From a virus: 64,000 bases of DNA. The position numbers and the translations under genes were made by a program. The notes below the pieces were generated by a model. It worked only from the letters and a program-made list of their open reading frames with translations, ran no database searches and was not told the origin of the DNA. Positions 7,724-14,794 of the stretch are shown piece after piece. The DNA is taken from IMG/VR virus record IMGVR_UViG_3300027770_000039, positions 1 through 64,000 of that record; one strand, given 5' to 3'. How positions within the stretch are numbered: position 1 is the first letter of the stretch; each line of letters opens with the position of its first letter.

Positions 7724-8249
7724 TCTTGGACTCTATTATCTCTATAGGTTCAACTACTCCAGTTATTTGCGAAAGTCTTTTCATAATTTCTCTTCTTATA
7801 TCTGGGTAGTCCTTAGCAACATCCCTTAATATTGAAACTAAAACATCTTGCTTTCTTTCTGTTTCTGCAATTTGATCTGCAATCTCTTGATTATCTAGTA
7901 ATCCAATTTGTTGCAACATTGCAATTCTTTTTGTCTCTATGTCGGCAATTAACTTTAACGCAGTAGCCTTTACGTTTAATTGACCTTGCTGATCTGCATC
8001 ATCTACAGTTTTCCAAGCTTCTTTAATAAGCATTGCATAATGTTGGTCTGCGCCAGAGACAGCTTCTTTTGCTCTATCTCTAGAAGTAGAGTCATTTTTA
8101 ACAATAGACTTCCACTCATCTATATACTCAACGACCTCAGCTCTTTTAAAGCCAGTCAATGAAGATATTTGAGTAGGATTACTTCCTTTTAAAAGTTCTT
8201 CAACTACTTTATTCATTCGATCAAAATGATCAGATAATTCAATTTCCAT
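7713..8249 (-). CDS. terS: Terminase small subunit
   Basis: 178 aa. The N-terminus (residues 1-45) is a helix-turn-helix (LLKGSNPTQISSLTGFKRAEVVEYIDEW) that would bind the packaging site; the middle is a long oligomerisation helix (about 70-115); the C-terminus ends with EPIEIIESKN. Placement directly before the large subunit with an 11-nt overlap supports the call. No Shine-Dalgarno precedes the ATG; a consensus promoter has its -10 box 8 nt upstream, so translation is probably leaderless. Confidence 0.85.
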   Translation of the reverse strand: MEIELSDHFDRMNKVVEELLKGSNPTQISSLTGFKRAEVVEYIDEWKSIVKNDSTSRDRAKEAVSGADQHYAMLIKEAWKTVDDADQQGQLNVKATALKLIADIETKRIAMLQQIGLLDNQEIADQIAETERKQDVLVSILRDVAKDYPDIRREIMKRLSQITGVVEPIEIIESKNVI

Positions 8250-8257
8250 ATGTCATA

Positions 8258-8286
8258 AGTATACTTTTAGTTGACTGAAATGTCAA
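8258..8286 (-). promoter_or_regulatory. Consensus promoter of the terminase operon with inverted repeat
   Basis: -35 TTGACA (8281-8286), exactly 17 nt, -10 TATACT (8258-8263), then 8 nt to the terS ATG. The inverted repeat ttgac-N6-gtcaa (8271-8286) covers the -35, a candidate operator. The transcript would start 1-2 nt from the ATG. Confidence 0.75.
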
Positions 8287-8606
8287 TTAGAATTGGCTAT
8301 TTTATATAATATCAAATATCCAATTAAATCATCTATGTCATTATCCCCAGCAAAACCCTTATTGTTTCTCACTCTATTTAATTTGTCATCAATTCTGACC
8401 TTTAATTGCTCTTTGGAATCCGCCGTTGAAAATATTCTTGCAGGCTCTAACGCTGAGTTTCCATAAGATATGTTTTTTTCAATTAACATACTGGCAATTT
8501 CATGACAGGCTTCCCATATTTTATTTCCTGCGGGAGCCCCTACTGATTTAAGGTATAGATCGGTACATGCAAAATCTTTTACATCTTCAAATACTGGCTT
8601 TAGCAT
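8283..8606 (-). CDS. DUF1599 / nucleotide-modification-associated-domain-like protein
   Basis: 107 aa helical protein. The segment IEKNISYGNSALEPARIFS followed by LKVRIDDKLNRVRN and ending DIDDLIGYLILYKI matches the YG...F, R.DDKL.R and D..DL.GY pattern of the DUF1599/Nmad1 family, related to all-alpha NTP pyrophosphatase-like folds and often seen in phages with modified nucleotides. A good AGGAGATA ribosome site precedes the ATG, which overlaps the stop of the small HTH gene. Role probably in nucleotide-pool control; not proven. Confidence 0.6.
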   Translation of the reverse strand: MLKPVFEDVKDFACTDLYLKSVGAPAGNKIWEACHEIASMLIEKNISYGNSALEPARIFSTADSKEQLKVRIDDKLNRVRNNKGFAGDNDIDDLIGYLILYKIANSN

Positions 8607-8752
8607 TATCTCCTCTTAATCAACTCGAACTTAGTTAAATATCTCTGTATGGTCATAGCAGAGGTTTTACATTCAATAGCAATCTGTGTAACACTTTTTT
8701 TTTGAACTACGTATCTTCGGTATAGCCATTCTTTGCTTTGATATAGTTTCAT
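8606..8752 (-). CDS. Small helix-turn-helix protein, 48 aa
   Basis: Frame of 49 codons from ATG 8750-8752 to TAA 8606-8608, found by translating the gap. The protein contains KSVTQIAIECKTSAMTIQRYL, a clear HTH of the resolvase/homeodomain-like kind with a basic C-terminus (LIKRR). The stop overlaps the ATG of the next gene (TAATG), typical of coupled genes. Its start codon overlaps the -10 box of a consensus promoter, so translation would need readthrough from upstream. It could be a transcription regulator. Confidence 0.6.
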   Translation of the reverse strand: MKLYQSKEWLYRRYVVQKKSVTQIAIECKTSAMTIQRYLTKFELIKRR

Positions 8753-8779
8753 TATAGATAAAACCTATCTTTTTGTCAA
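8751..8779 (-). promoter_or_regulatory. Perfect-consensus sigma70-type promoter
   Basis: -35 TTGACA (8774-8779), 17-nt spacer, -10 TATAAT (8751-8756). The start site would be near 8744, inside the small HTH frame, giving about 138 nt of leader before the DUF1599-like gene. It overlaps the end of the RuvC-like gene. Confidence 0.75.
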
Positions 8780-9331
8780 TACATTATTGGCGTAGTACGC
8801 AATTCCAAAAGAATCAGCTACATCAAAATCATTAATTTCTAGTTTATATTTATTATTAAAATAATCTACAGTTCTTTGCTTACGCATATTTCTTAATTGG
8901 TTTTTATACCAAGACTCTGCGTACCCAGGATTTTCTAATCTTATAATAGATTTTTCATCTTTTGTTGGATTCTTGTTTCCAATGAATGCCTGCCACGAGG
9001 ATGGGCTAATAGTAATAACCTTAGCGCCAGTAGACATAAGCTCAGCAATAACAACCCCATAGACATAAGATAATTTTATCACAGCATCTGGTGACCTGAC
9101 AAGTATTGCCCCCTCAACAGCAATATAATCACTCTTTAATTCTTTTAACATTAAATTCATTCTAACTTTAGCATTGTATATTTTTTCATAAATATCTTGT
9201 CCTGCTAAATTTATTTTTCCCCATTTAATTGGAACTGAGTTTTCCATTAAACAAAAGGCTATAGATGTAGTTGAAGCATCTATGCCAAGTACTCTATTTG
9301 CTTTTGATTTTACTAAATTAGCTAAGTTCAT
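8765..9331 (-). CDS. RuvC-like Holliday junction resolvase
   Basis: 188 aa RNase H-fold nuclease. Acidic residues in the expected order: D18 (VLGIDAST), E73 (IAVEGA), and D170/D173 (FDVADSFGIAYY). The segment KLSYVYGVVIAELMSTGAKVITISPSSW fits the RuvC beta4-alpha linkage. It would cut recombination junctions or branched DNA before packaging. Near typical RuvC length (about 170). Overlaps the zinc-finger gene upstream by 14 nt. A second nuclease that could act on junctions is encoded at 12167-12478. Confidence 0.8.
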   Translation of the reverse strand: MNLANLVKSKANRVLGIDASTTSIAFCLMENSVPIKWGKINLAGQDIYEKIYNAKVRMNLMLKELKSDYIAVEGAILVRSPDAVIKLSYVYGVVIAELMSTGAKVITISPSSWQAFIGNKNPTKDEKSIIRLENPGYAESWYKNQLRNMRKQRTVDYFNNKYKLEINDFDVADSFGIAYYANNVLTKR

Positions 9332-9596
9332 TTAGCAAGTTCCATATTGTTTTTTTACTATGCTCTATAATATTTTTTTCACAAACAGAGCAAATATCTG
9401 AGTTGTTGTATCTACTTAACTTAGTTTTGCATTTTGTGCAATTTCGAACAAGACCATTTTTTATAGATTTTTTTTCGTAGTACTTTTCCATAATCCTTTT
9501 ATTTGTAGCCATCCTGCAGCATTCATCGCTATGATATTTTTGATTGTGAGTTTTTGGCTCAAATTCTTGTGAGCATTCTTTGTTTTGACATATCAT
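9318..9596 (-). CDS. Zinc-finger protein with two Cys clusters, 92 aa
   Basis: N-terminal CQNKEC...YHSDECC resembles the short treble-clef zinc module of DUF2116-like and HNH-associated proteins; the second cluster is CTKCKTKL...CSVC. Both could hold zinc. No nuclease His-Asn motif is visible, so it is probably a nucleic-acid or protein-binding factor. It lies between the Cas4-like nuclease and the RuvC-like resolvase with 4-nt and 14-nt overlaps. Confidence 0.65.
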   Translation of the reverse strand: MICQNKECSQEFEPKTHNQKYHSDECCRMATNKRIMEKYYEKKSIKNGLVRNCTKCKTKLSRYNNSDICSVCEKNIIEHSKKTIWNLLNELS

Positions 9597-10378
9597 AATT
9601 TAGGAACCTTGTAAGACTCTATTTGAACTGTGCCTATTAATCCTGAGTAGCATTCTTTTTTTACAGGGCAATAAGTACAAGGCATTTTGTATTTTGTTGC
9701 TCCTGCTGGTTTCATTGGAAGATCTCCGTCTTTAAAATTATCCCAAACTTCACACATCCACAAAAATGTTTCTTCAATGATTTCAGTATTTTTTTCATTC
9801 ATGGAAATTGGAATTACTATAATCTCCTGAGTGTTTTTATTCTCATATAGAAAAAATCCTTCTTTAGCTTTTTTAAGTTTCATATAAGTCAATAGCTGTA
9901 GAAGGTGGTTTGGAGTTGGCTTCATCTCTGATTGCCTTCCGTCCCAGACTTCTTGCTTTGCTGTTTTAATTTCACCAATGACTGTCTCGCCATCATATTC
10001 CATTATTAAATCTATAAATCCTCTAATTGGGGGATACTCATTTACAATTTCTTCTTCTTCGGCCTTCCACTCAGGCATTGTGGATATTAGCTTTTGAAGT
10101 CTTTCGTGTGCCTGTGTTCCTTGTGACATATTGGCAACCGCAACTGCATCGTTATCATCAATAAACATAGCACCAGAAAAAGCCATATACCAATATCTTG
10201 GACAGGTTCCATGACCGTAACCTAAAGAGCTTGGGCTAAATGATTTTTTTGTCATTTCTCCATCTGCTCTTTTTGTATTACGATACGCCTCATCAAGTAA
10301 TTGAGCAAATTTTTCTGGATCGAAGTGCTTACCAGTATGTTTTTTGAATTTAAGGTTCTTTACAATATCTCTACCCAT
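9593..10378 (-). CDS. Cas4/RecB-like PD-(D/E)XK nuclease with four cysteines
   Basis: 261 aa. Nuclease core: D123 in RGFIDLIMEYDG, then E136-x-K138 in VIGEIKTA, and a QLLTYMKL helix (motif IV Gln/Tyr). Four cysteines, C59 (GTCPRYW) and C234/C237/C243 near the C-terminus, have the spacing of the Cas4/AddB iron-sulfur cluster. The N-terminal SFSPSSLGYGHGTCPRYWY is typical of phage Cas4-like exonucleases. Likely a 5'-3' single-strand exonuclease producing recombination substrates for RecA. No CRISPR array or other Cas protein is present. Confidence 0.85.
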   Translation of the reverse strand: MGRDIVKNLKFKKHTGKHFDPEKFAQLLDEAYRNTKRADGEMTKKSFSPSSLGYGHGTCPRYWYMAFSGAMFIDDNDAVAVANMSQGTQAHERLQKLISTMPEWKAEEEEIVNEYPPIRGFIDLIMEYDGETVIGEIKTAKQEVWDGRQSEMKPTPNHLLQLLTYMKLKKAKEGFFLYENKNTQEIIVIPISMNEKNTEIIEETFLWMCEVWDNFKDGDLPMKPAGATKYKMPCTYCPVKKECYSGLIGTVQIESYKVPKL

Positions 10379-10380
10379 GA

Positions 10381-11577
10381 TTACTGATTATCCTTTTTGT
10401 TTATTTTAAAACTGCAAACAAGTAAATCTATTGGAGCATTTATGCTTTTTACAATTACGTTTTGGTTATTTTCAGAAAATGTAATACAATATTCATGTTT
10501 AATTACAAATTCCTTGCCATCAATATCAAGTTTTATTTCACCATCTTCTGACATGGGAAACATTATAGATACAAAATCTTGACCGTCTTCTTTTTCTTTA
10601 TGAAATATTTTGCTTAAACTATCATCTATATTAGACAATCTAATTACACAACTATCAAAAAATTTAATAGAAGATTCCGTATATACGTGCAACATCTTTT
10701 CTGAAATCTTTTTTGTCATATTTTCGTCTAAATTAACAGAGACAATTTCATTATTTTTTATTTTACAAGATGAATAAATCATTTCTTTTTCTTGATTAAA
10801 AATAGAGTGCATATAAATTTCATTTTGAATAACTGGATTCAAAATTTCTGCGCTTATTTTTTGATAATGTGGATGTTTTTCAGCAGCTTCTGATATCTTA
10901 ATTGGTTTCCACCACTGATCTTTTGATAATGGCCTGACTGGATTAATGTTTGACAAAAAGAATTTTTCTCTTTCTTTCATATTTTTTGAATGTTGATCAG
11001 AAATTGGTCTAGGATTTTTGTGTTGCAACCAGAAAAATAGCAAATCGATTCTTGAATCATCTCTAATTCGTATGGGGTCTCTCCAGTGAACTGTTCCAGT
11101 TCCGCTAAACAGTAATCCTTCATTGTCTCCAAAGGTAAACTCATCACATTCAAAAATTAATTTCCAATCTTCATTAGATTTAACATGAAAATCTAAAACA
11201 TACATTTCTACTGGCCTTGCGTCATAGTGCGGACCTAATTTTGCTTCCCAACCAAACTCTCTGCTATACCTTGCCCCCTCAATATCTAGCACTACCAGTT
11301 CTTCTCCAACAGCCTCGCTTGCTAATTTTTCAACTCTTTTTATAATATCTTCTTTATTTTTAAGGGTAAAATAAATACTAGCGTGAGCAGAGTAGGTCTG
11401 AACTTTAATTTGATCTGCTGGAAAATTATCATAAATGTCTTGGAGGTCCTTTAACTCATCGGCAGTTAAAAGATTTTTAATTAAAACTGGGTAGAAATCT
11501 TGTCCTGGTACATGTGTCTGGATGTTAATCATATTTTTATATTTTGGATACTTCTCTTGTGCCAAAAATGTTTTCAT
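10381..11577 (-). CDS. Two-domain 2OG-Fe(II) oxygenase-like protein, 398 aa
   Basis: First domain (about 30-190): H117-x-D119 (GPHYDAR), H164 (TVHWRDP) and R176 (SRIDLLFFW) have the ligand order of a double-stranded beta-helix oxygenase. After a linker (WWKPIKISEAAEKHPHYQK) a second region (about 235-390) contains beta strands such as GEIKLDIDGKEFVIKH, with no ligand triad I can see. It is longer than the P4H-like proteins elsewhere in the window and lacks their NDDYEGG strand. Placed between a membrane peptide gene and the Cas4-like gene. Substrate unknown. Confidence 0.65.
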   Translation of the reverse strand: MKTFLAQEKYPKYKNMINIQTHVPGQDFYPVLIKNLLTADELKDLQDIYDNFPADQIKVQTYSAHASIYFTLKNKEDIIKRVEKLASEAVGEELVVLDIEGARYSREFGWEAKLGPHYDARPVEMYVLDFHVKSNEDWKLIFECDEFTFGDNEGLLFSGTGTVHWRDPIRIRDDSRIDLLFFWLQHKNPRPISDQHSKNMKEREKFFLSNINPVRPLSKDQWWKPIKISEAAEKHPHYQKISAEILNPVIQNEIYMHSIFNQEKEMIYSSCKIKNNEIVSVNLDENMTKKISEKMLHVYTESSIKFFDSCVIRLSNIDDSLSKIFHKEKEDGQDFVSIMFPMSEDGEIKLDIDGKEFVIKHEYCITFSENNQNVIVKSINAPIDLLVCSFKINKKDNQ

Positions 11578-11580
11578 ATA

Positions 11581-11715
11581 TTAGTCTACCACATCATCAC
11601 TTAGGTCAAAGTCAAAAACTTCTTCTTGCCCAACCCATTTTAAAAATTTAGATAACGCTAAACCTGAAAGGATCGCTGTTGCGGATATCGTAATTAAAGC
11701 CCAAGCCTTTTTCAT
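11581..11715 (-). CDS. 44-aa single-pass membrane protein
   Basis: Frame from ATG 11713-11715 to TAA 11581-11583. MKKAWALITISATAILSGLALSKF gives a basic start and a hydrophobic segment of about 18 residues; the tail is acidic (EEVFDFDLSDDVVD). GTGAGG lies 9 nt upstream and the ATG overlaps the stop of the previous gene (ATGA). It could be a holin-like or inner-membrane accessory peptide; there is no lysis enzyme next to it. Confidence 0.6.
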   Translation of the reverse strand: MKKAWALITISATAILSGLALSKFLKWVGQEEVFDFDLSDDVVD

Positions 11716-12050
11716 GAATTATACCTCACTACATATTTAAGTGCATCTACCAGTTTGTCTATAGACTCTTTTGCTGAATAATAAATGTTCTTTTTATTAT
11801 TATTAACTGAGCCTGCCTTATCCTTTGCAATAGTGGAATAAACTGAAGCCATCATTGAAAACTTAGTTGACATTGCTTGAAGCTCTATAATCAAATATGG
11901 TGCTTTGGCAGAAGGCACATCTGGATTCATTAATAATTTTACCACAATTGACAAGGCCTTATCTAGCTGTTCATCGCTCATGTATTCATGAAGGTCATTG
12001 AATTCTGTAATTGAGCTAATTAACTCAAGAGTATTTTTATCCTCAGACAT
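11712..12050 (-). CDS. Hypothetical helical protein, 112 aa
   Basis: From MSEDKNTLELISSITEFNDL; predicted mostly helical with YSAKESIDKLVDALKYV at the end. The ATG at 12048-12050 overlaps the stop of the 45-aa gene; a TTG at 12086 would extend it by 12 residues but would overlap that gene further. No family recognised; position suggests a replication or recombination accessory. Confidence 0.6.
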   Translation of the reverse strand: MSEDKNTLELISSITEFNDLHEYMSDEQLDKALSIVVKLLMNPDVPSAKAPYLIIELQAMSTKFSMMASVYSTIAKDKAGSVNNNKKNIYYSAKESIDKLVDALKYVVRYNS

Positions 12051-12180
12051 GCTTAATCTTTTTCTTATTTGACTTAACAGGCCCAAGATCGGCCTTTATT
12101 GTTCCGTCTTTTCTAATTCTAATAATTCTACCGTTTTTAATAACAGTAGGATTAAAAGGAATTTTGTTATTTGATCCCAT
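12043..12180 (-). CDS. Basic 45-aa protein
   Basis: Frame from ATG 12178-12180 to TGA 12043-12045, preceded by GGAG at 6-7 nt. The sequence is strongly basic (IKNGRIIRIRKDGTIKADLG, then KSNKKKIKHV) with a beta-hairpin feel. It overlaps the nuclease gene by 14 nt and the next gene by 8 nt, the coupling pattern of its neighbours, which supports it being real. Probably nucleic-acid binding. Confidence 0.55.
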   Translation of the reverse strand: MGSNNKIPFNPTVIKNGRIIRIRKDGTIKADLGPVKSNKKKIKHV

Positions 12181-12478
12181 GAGCTTCTCCAGATTCTATT
12201 AGTTGTTCTAACAATGACCATTCAATTACTGCAAGCCTTACTTTATTGCCAGAAGATCCCAGAACAAGTTTAAGTACTGGGTGCTTGTCTCTATTTACCT
12301 TAAATGTATCTGTGCATATCTTAGCCCACATATCTTTGGAAACAGAAATTGTTTTTTCATATTCTTTATAATCTACCACAAAATTGCCCCATTGAGCATC
12401 CCCTTTTTGGTAATCCCCACGTCCACTATTTTTTTGCTGCTTTGCACCATCTCTTTTTGCTTCTGATCTTTCTGACAT
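12167..12478 (-). CDS. Putative PD-(D/E)XK junction resolvase/nuclease, 103 aa
   Basis: From MSERSEAKRDGAKQQKNSGRGD. The core reads GRGD (D22), KGDA (D27), then FVVDYKEY (D36-x-K38), the spacing of small PD-(D/E)XK nucleases; ISVSKDMWAKICTDTFKVNRDKHPVLKLVLG supplies the following helix and strand. The family is common in actinophages by my recollection; assignment as a resolvase is inference. The ATG overlaps the previous stop (TAATG). Confidence 0.55.
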   Translation of the reverse strand: MSERSEAKRDGAKQQKNSGRGDYQKGDAQWGNFVVDYKEYEKTISVSKDMWAKICTDTFKVNRDKHPVLKLVLGSSGNKVRLAVIEWSLLEQLIESGEAHGIK

Positions 12479-12669
12479 TATCTGTTCACCAGGTGCTGAG
12501 AACTGTGCCCGTCTGGGCATGTCCAAGAAAGAGTAAAGGTTGATGGATTCCAAAAAGCTTTTTCTGCATTCTTTTCGCATTTATGGCAAGGCTTTGTGCC
12601 AATAATTTCTTCTAAAGCAGATTGCTGTACTATTTCTTTTTTATCAAAAAATTCATTAATGTTTGGCAT
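12478..12669 (-). CDS. Small zinc-ribbon protein, 63 aa
   Basis: From MPNINEFFDKK. One CxxC (CHKC, about 28-31) and a C-P-D-G-H segment (about 51-55) give a C2-CH type zinc site in the order of a ribbon: knuckle, strand, WTCPDGH. It overlaps the 2OG oxygenase end by 14 nt and the nuclease start by 1 nt. Probable partner of the neighbouring nuclease; role unknown. Confidence 0.6.
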   Translation of the reverse strand: MPNINEFFDKKEIVQQSALEEIIGTKPCHKCEKNAEKAFWNPSTFTLSWTCPDGHSSQHLVNR

Positions 12670-13570
12670 CAATTAACACTCTTTCCATTTGATCTAAATT
12701 TAAAATTAATGGCGGATCAACAAGAGTATTAATATCTAGGTCTGGGCTTGTAGTTGTTTCTTTTCCATCTTTAGTCCATCTGTATCCTACTTTATAATTA
12801 GTATAATTTAGGGATGGAACAAAGTTTCCATTCTTAAATTCTTCTGATCCCTCTGTTACTGCAACATAGTTCATTCTAATTGCATACCTATTGCTGTTGT
12901 TAATATTTAAAACTCCGTGATAAAATGGCTCACAAGAAGGAAAAACAATAATGTCTCCAGAGCTTGGCTTATGACCTACTATTTTTTTACCATCCCAAAA
13001 ACAAATTTCTCCACCATCGTATTCATCATTTAAATATATCATAACAGTAAAAATTAATTTATACCCAGGAGTATCCATATCCTGTTCAAAAAAATCGCTA
13101 TGAAAAGCACTAAAATTAAATTTTTGTGATTCGGCTTTTTTTGCCAGGTCTACATCATATTTCAAAAATGCAATTCTTGTATTTTCACATTCATTAAACA
13201 GATCAACTTTCTTATAATGACTTGGCCAAATATCTTTGTTTCCATACTTAATCATAAAATCTTTTTTAACAAATCTATATGCATCTTCAAGCTTTTCAAA
13301 AACCTTTTTTTGTTTTACTTGCTCTTGATCATCTGGATTAAAGTATTCTGGGGCAAAACCATGATAGCTAGTTGAGTCAATTTCAGTCATTGTTCCATGA
13401 TTTCCCCAGATCTCAAATTTTTTCATAAGGTATTTATCTTCTTTGTATAATTCTGCTTCTTTAAAAAATGACAATATTTCTTCAGTATTTTTTAAAACAT
13501 TTTGGTACAGGATTGCTCCATCTATTAACTTATATGCCTTTACATTTTCAATGTCATTAAATCTTAGCAT
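12656..13570 (-). CDS. 2OG-Fe(II) oxygenase, 304 aa
   Basis: Iron ligands H157-x-D159 (AFHSDFF) and H218 (FYHGV), with R228 (SNRYAIR) for 2-oxoglutarate. The strand MIYLNDEYDGGEICFW between them is the family signature shared with the genes at 2858, 53364 and 54017. An N-terminal region of about 130 residues is helical and not seen in the shorter ones. It starts inside the recA end (14-nt overlap), so it is expressed with recA. Acts presumably on protein side chains or nucleic acid; no substrate evidence. Confidence 0.82.
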   Translation of the reverse strand: MLRFNDIENVKAYKLIDGAILYQNVLKNTEEILSFFKEAELYKEDKYLMKKFEIWGNHGTMTEIDSTSYHGFAPEYFNPDDQEQVKQKKVFEKLEDAYRFVKKDFMIKYGNKDIWPSHYKKVDLFNECENTRIAFLKYDVDLAKKAESQKFNFSAFHSDFFEQDMDTPGYKLIFTVMIYLNDEYDGGEICFWDGKKIVGHKPSSGDIIVFPSCEPFYHGVLNINNSNRYAIRMNYVAVTEGSEEFKNGNFVPSLNYTNYKVGYRWTKDGKETTTSPDLDINTLVDPPLILNLDQMERVLIDAKH

Positions 13571-14561
13571 CTATATCTTTCTTAAGTTTTTCAACAACCT
13601 TTGGATTATCCTTTAGATACTGTACGGCTTTAGCTCTACCCTGCAATCTTTCTGAGTTAACTGTGTACCAAGCGCCACCTTTTTCAACTAATCCGCACAT
13701 TTCTGCTACGTCTAAAGTTTCTCCAATATCGTCAACCCCTAAATGATCTCCTTGGTAATAGAAGTCGTACTGTCCTGATAAATTAGGGGGGCCGAGTTTG
13801 TTGTAATCGACAATCCAATTGACTGGCCTTCCAACTCTCTGTTCAATAATTTTATCGCCAACTTTAACACCTGCCTTGATAGCATTAGCCTCAGCTTCTG
13901 AGGACCAAAGTTTAATGACCGTAGAAGAAAAGAACTTGACCGCCATTCCCCCTGTTGGAATATGGGAGGCGTGCATAGATCCAAACTGGTTTCTTTGCTG
14001 TGAAATGAGAACCAATAATGTGTTTTTGTTTGCATAGTTTAACATTTTGACTGCGTGGGTCATATCCTTTGCTTCTGCGCCTATCTGTTTTGTATCTTGT
14101 AAATCTTTTAACTCGTCGCCATCTTTTTCAAAATATATTGCAGGCAACAAAGCTGATATTGAATCAACTACAATAATATCTATATCTGCAGACATAAGTT
14201 TTGTTGCAACGTCTACCATGTCATTAATAGTTTTAGCTGGTGAGTATATTAGTTTTGATGAGTCAACACCTAATTTTTCTGCCCACTCTGGAGAGTAAGA
14301 ATGCTCTGCGTCAATCCAAGCGCAAGTTTTTCCTTCTTTTTGAGCAAGAGCAATCATTTGCAAACAAAAGGAAGATTTACCAGAAGACTTATTTCCCCAT
14401 ACCAAGGCCTGTCTTCCATGTCCAAGTCCACCGTTGAGTGCTAAGTTTAAACCAATGCTTGGAGTTTTTTGTTTTATGATTTTAACATCTACTGCAGACT
14501 GAACTCTATCTCTTGTTTTTGAATCCAGCTTTGCTAAAATCTCTTCCATTAAAATTGTCAT
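13557..14561 (-). CDS. recA: RecA/UvsX-type recombinase
   Basis: 334 aa, near the bacterial RecA length. Walker A at about residues 56-64 (GNKSSGKSS), IDAEHSYSPEWAEKLGV, Walker B IIVVDSISALLP, the DNA-binding loop region GSMHASHIPTGGMAVKFFSS and a conserved C-terminal subdomain. It forms filaments on single-stranded DNA for strand exchange and repair. The operon includes a nuclease, two candidate resolvases and SSB. A TGCTATAAT box lies 25 nt before the ATG, inside the preceding small gene. No intein or split. Confidence 0.95.
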   Translation of the reverse strand: MTILMEEILAKLDSKTRDRVQSAVDVKIIKQKTPSIGLNLALNGGLGHGRQALVWGNKSSGKSSFCLQMIALAQKEGKTCAWIDAEHSYSPEWAEKLGVDSSKLIYSPAKTINDMVDVATKLMSADIDIIVVDSISALLPAIYFEKDGDELKDLQDTKQIGAEAKDMTHAVKMLNYANKNTLLVLISQQRNQFGSMHASHIPTGGMAVKFFSSTVIKLWSSEAEANAIKAGVKVGDKIIEQRVGRPVNWIVDYNKLGPPNLSGQYDFYYQGDHLGVDDIGETLDVAEMCGLVEKGGAWYTVNSERLQGRAKAVQYLKDNPKVVEKLKKDIDAKI

Positions 14562-14563
14562 TT

Positions 14564-14794
14564 TTATTCTTTCTTTGTTTCGTCCATTATAGCATTTTTT
14601 TCGCCAGAATTTTCCGACAACTTAAATACAAAATTTCTTGAAACATCATCAAACTCTACCTTTAAATTCTCTTCATCCCCTAATCCAAAAAATATATCAA
14701 TAGGGACTAAAACCTCTTTTTGAGTTTTTAATATTGCTACAAGTATCTTTGAAGAACTCATTGCTTTAAATATCTCTGAGGCGCTGTCTGTCAT
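14564..14794 (-). CDS. Hypothetical protein, 76 aa
   Basis: Acidic protein with SSSKILVAILKTQKEVLVPIDIFFGLGD, then a hairpin LKVEFDDVSRNFVFKL and a charged tail. No family recognised. It starts 4 nt inside the polymerase end (ATGA) and ends 2 nt before recA, so it is a real coupled gene. Its small size and location between polymerase and recA suggest a replisome accessory. Confidence 0.6.
   Translation of the reverse strand: MTDSASEIFKAMSSSKILVAILKTQKEVLVPIDIFFGLGDEENLKVEFDDVSRNFVFKLSENSGEKNAIMDETKKE
14586..14594 (-). promoter_or_regulatory. Extended -10 TGCTATAAT before recA
   Basis: TGCTATAAT on the minus strand, 25 nt before the recA ATG, inside the 3' end of the small gene. No matching -35 noted. 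It would let recA be expressed apart from the polymerase. It could be chance in AT-rich coding DNA. Confidence 0.35.

Noticed and set aside
9593-10378. Cas4-like nuclease as a sign of a CRISPR system
   Set aside because: No repeat-spacer array and no other Cas motif in the window; phage Cas4-like exonucleases occur alone.
11581-11715. 44-aa membrane protein as holin
   Set aside because: One short transmembrane segment only, with no endolysin or second lysis gene nearby; kept as an unassigned membrane peptide.
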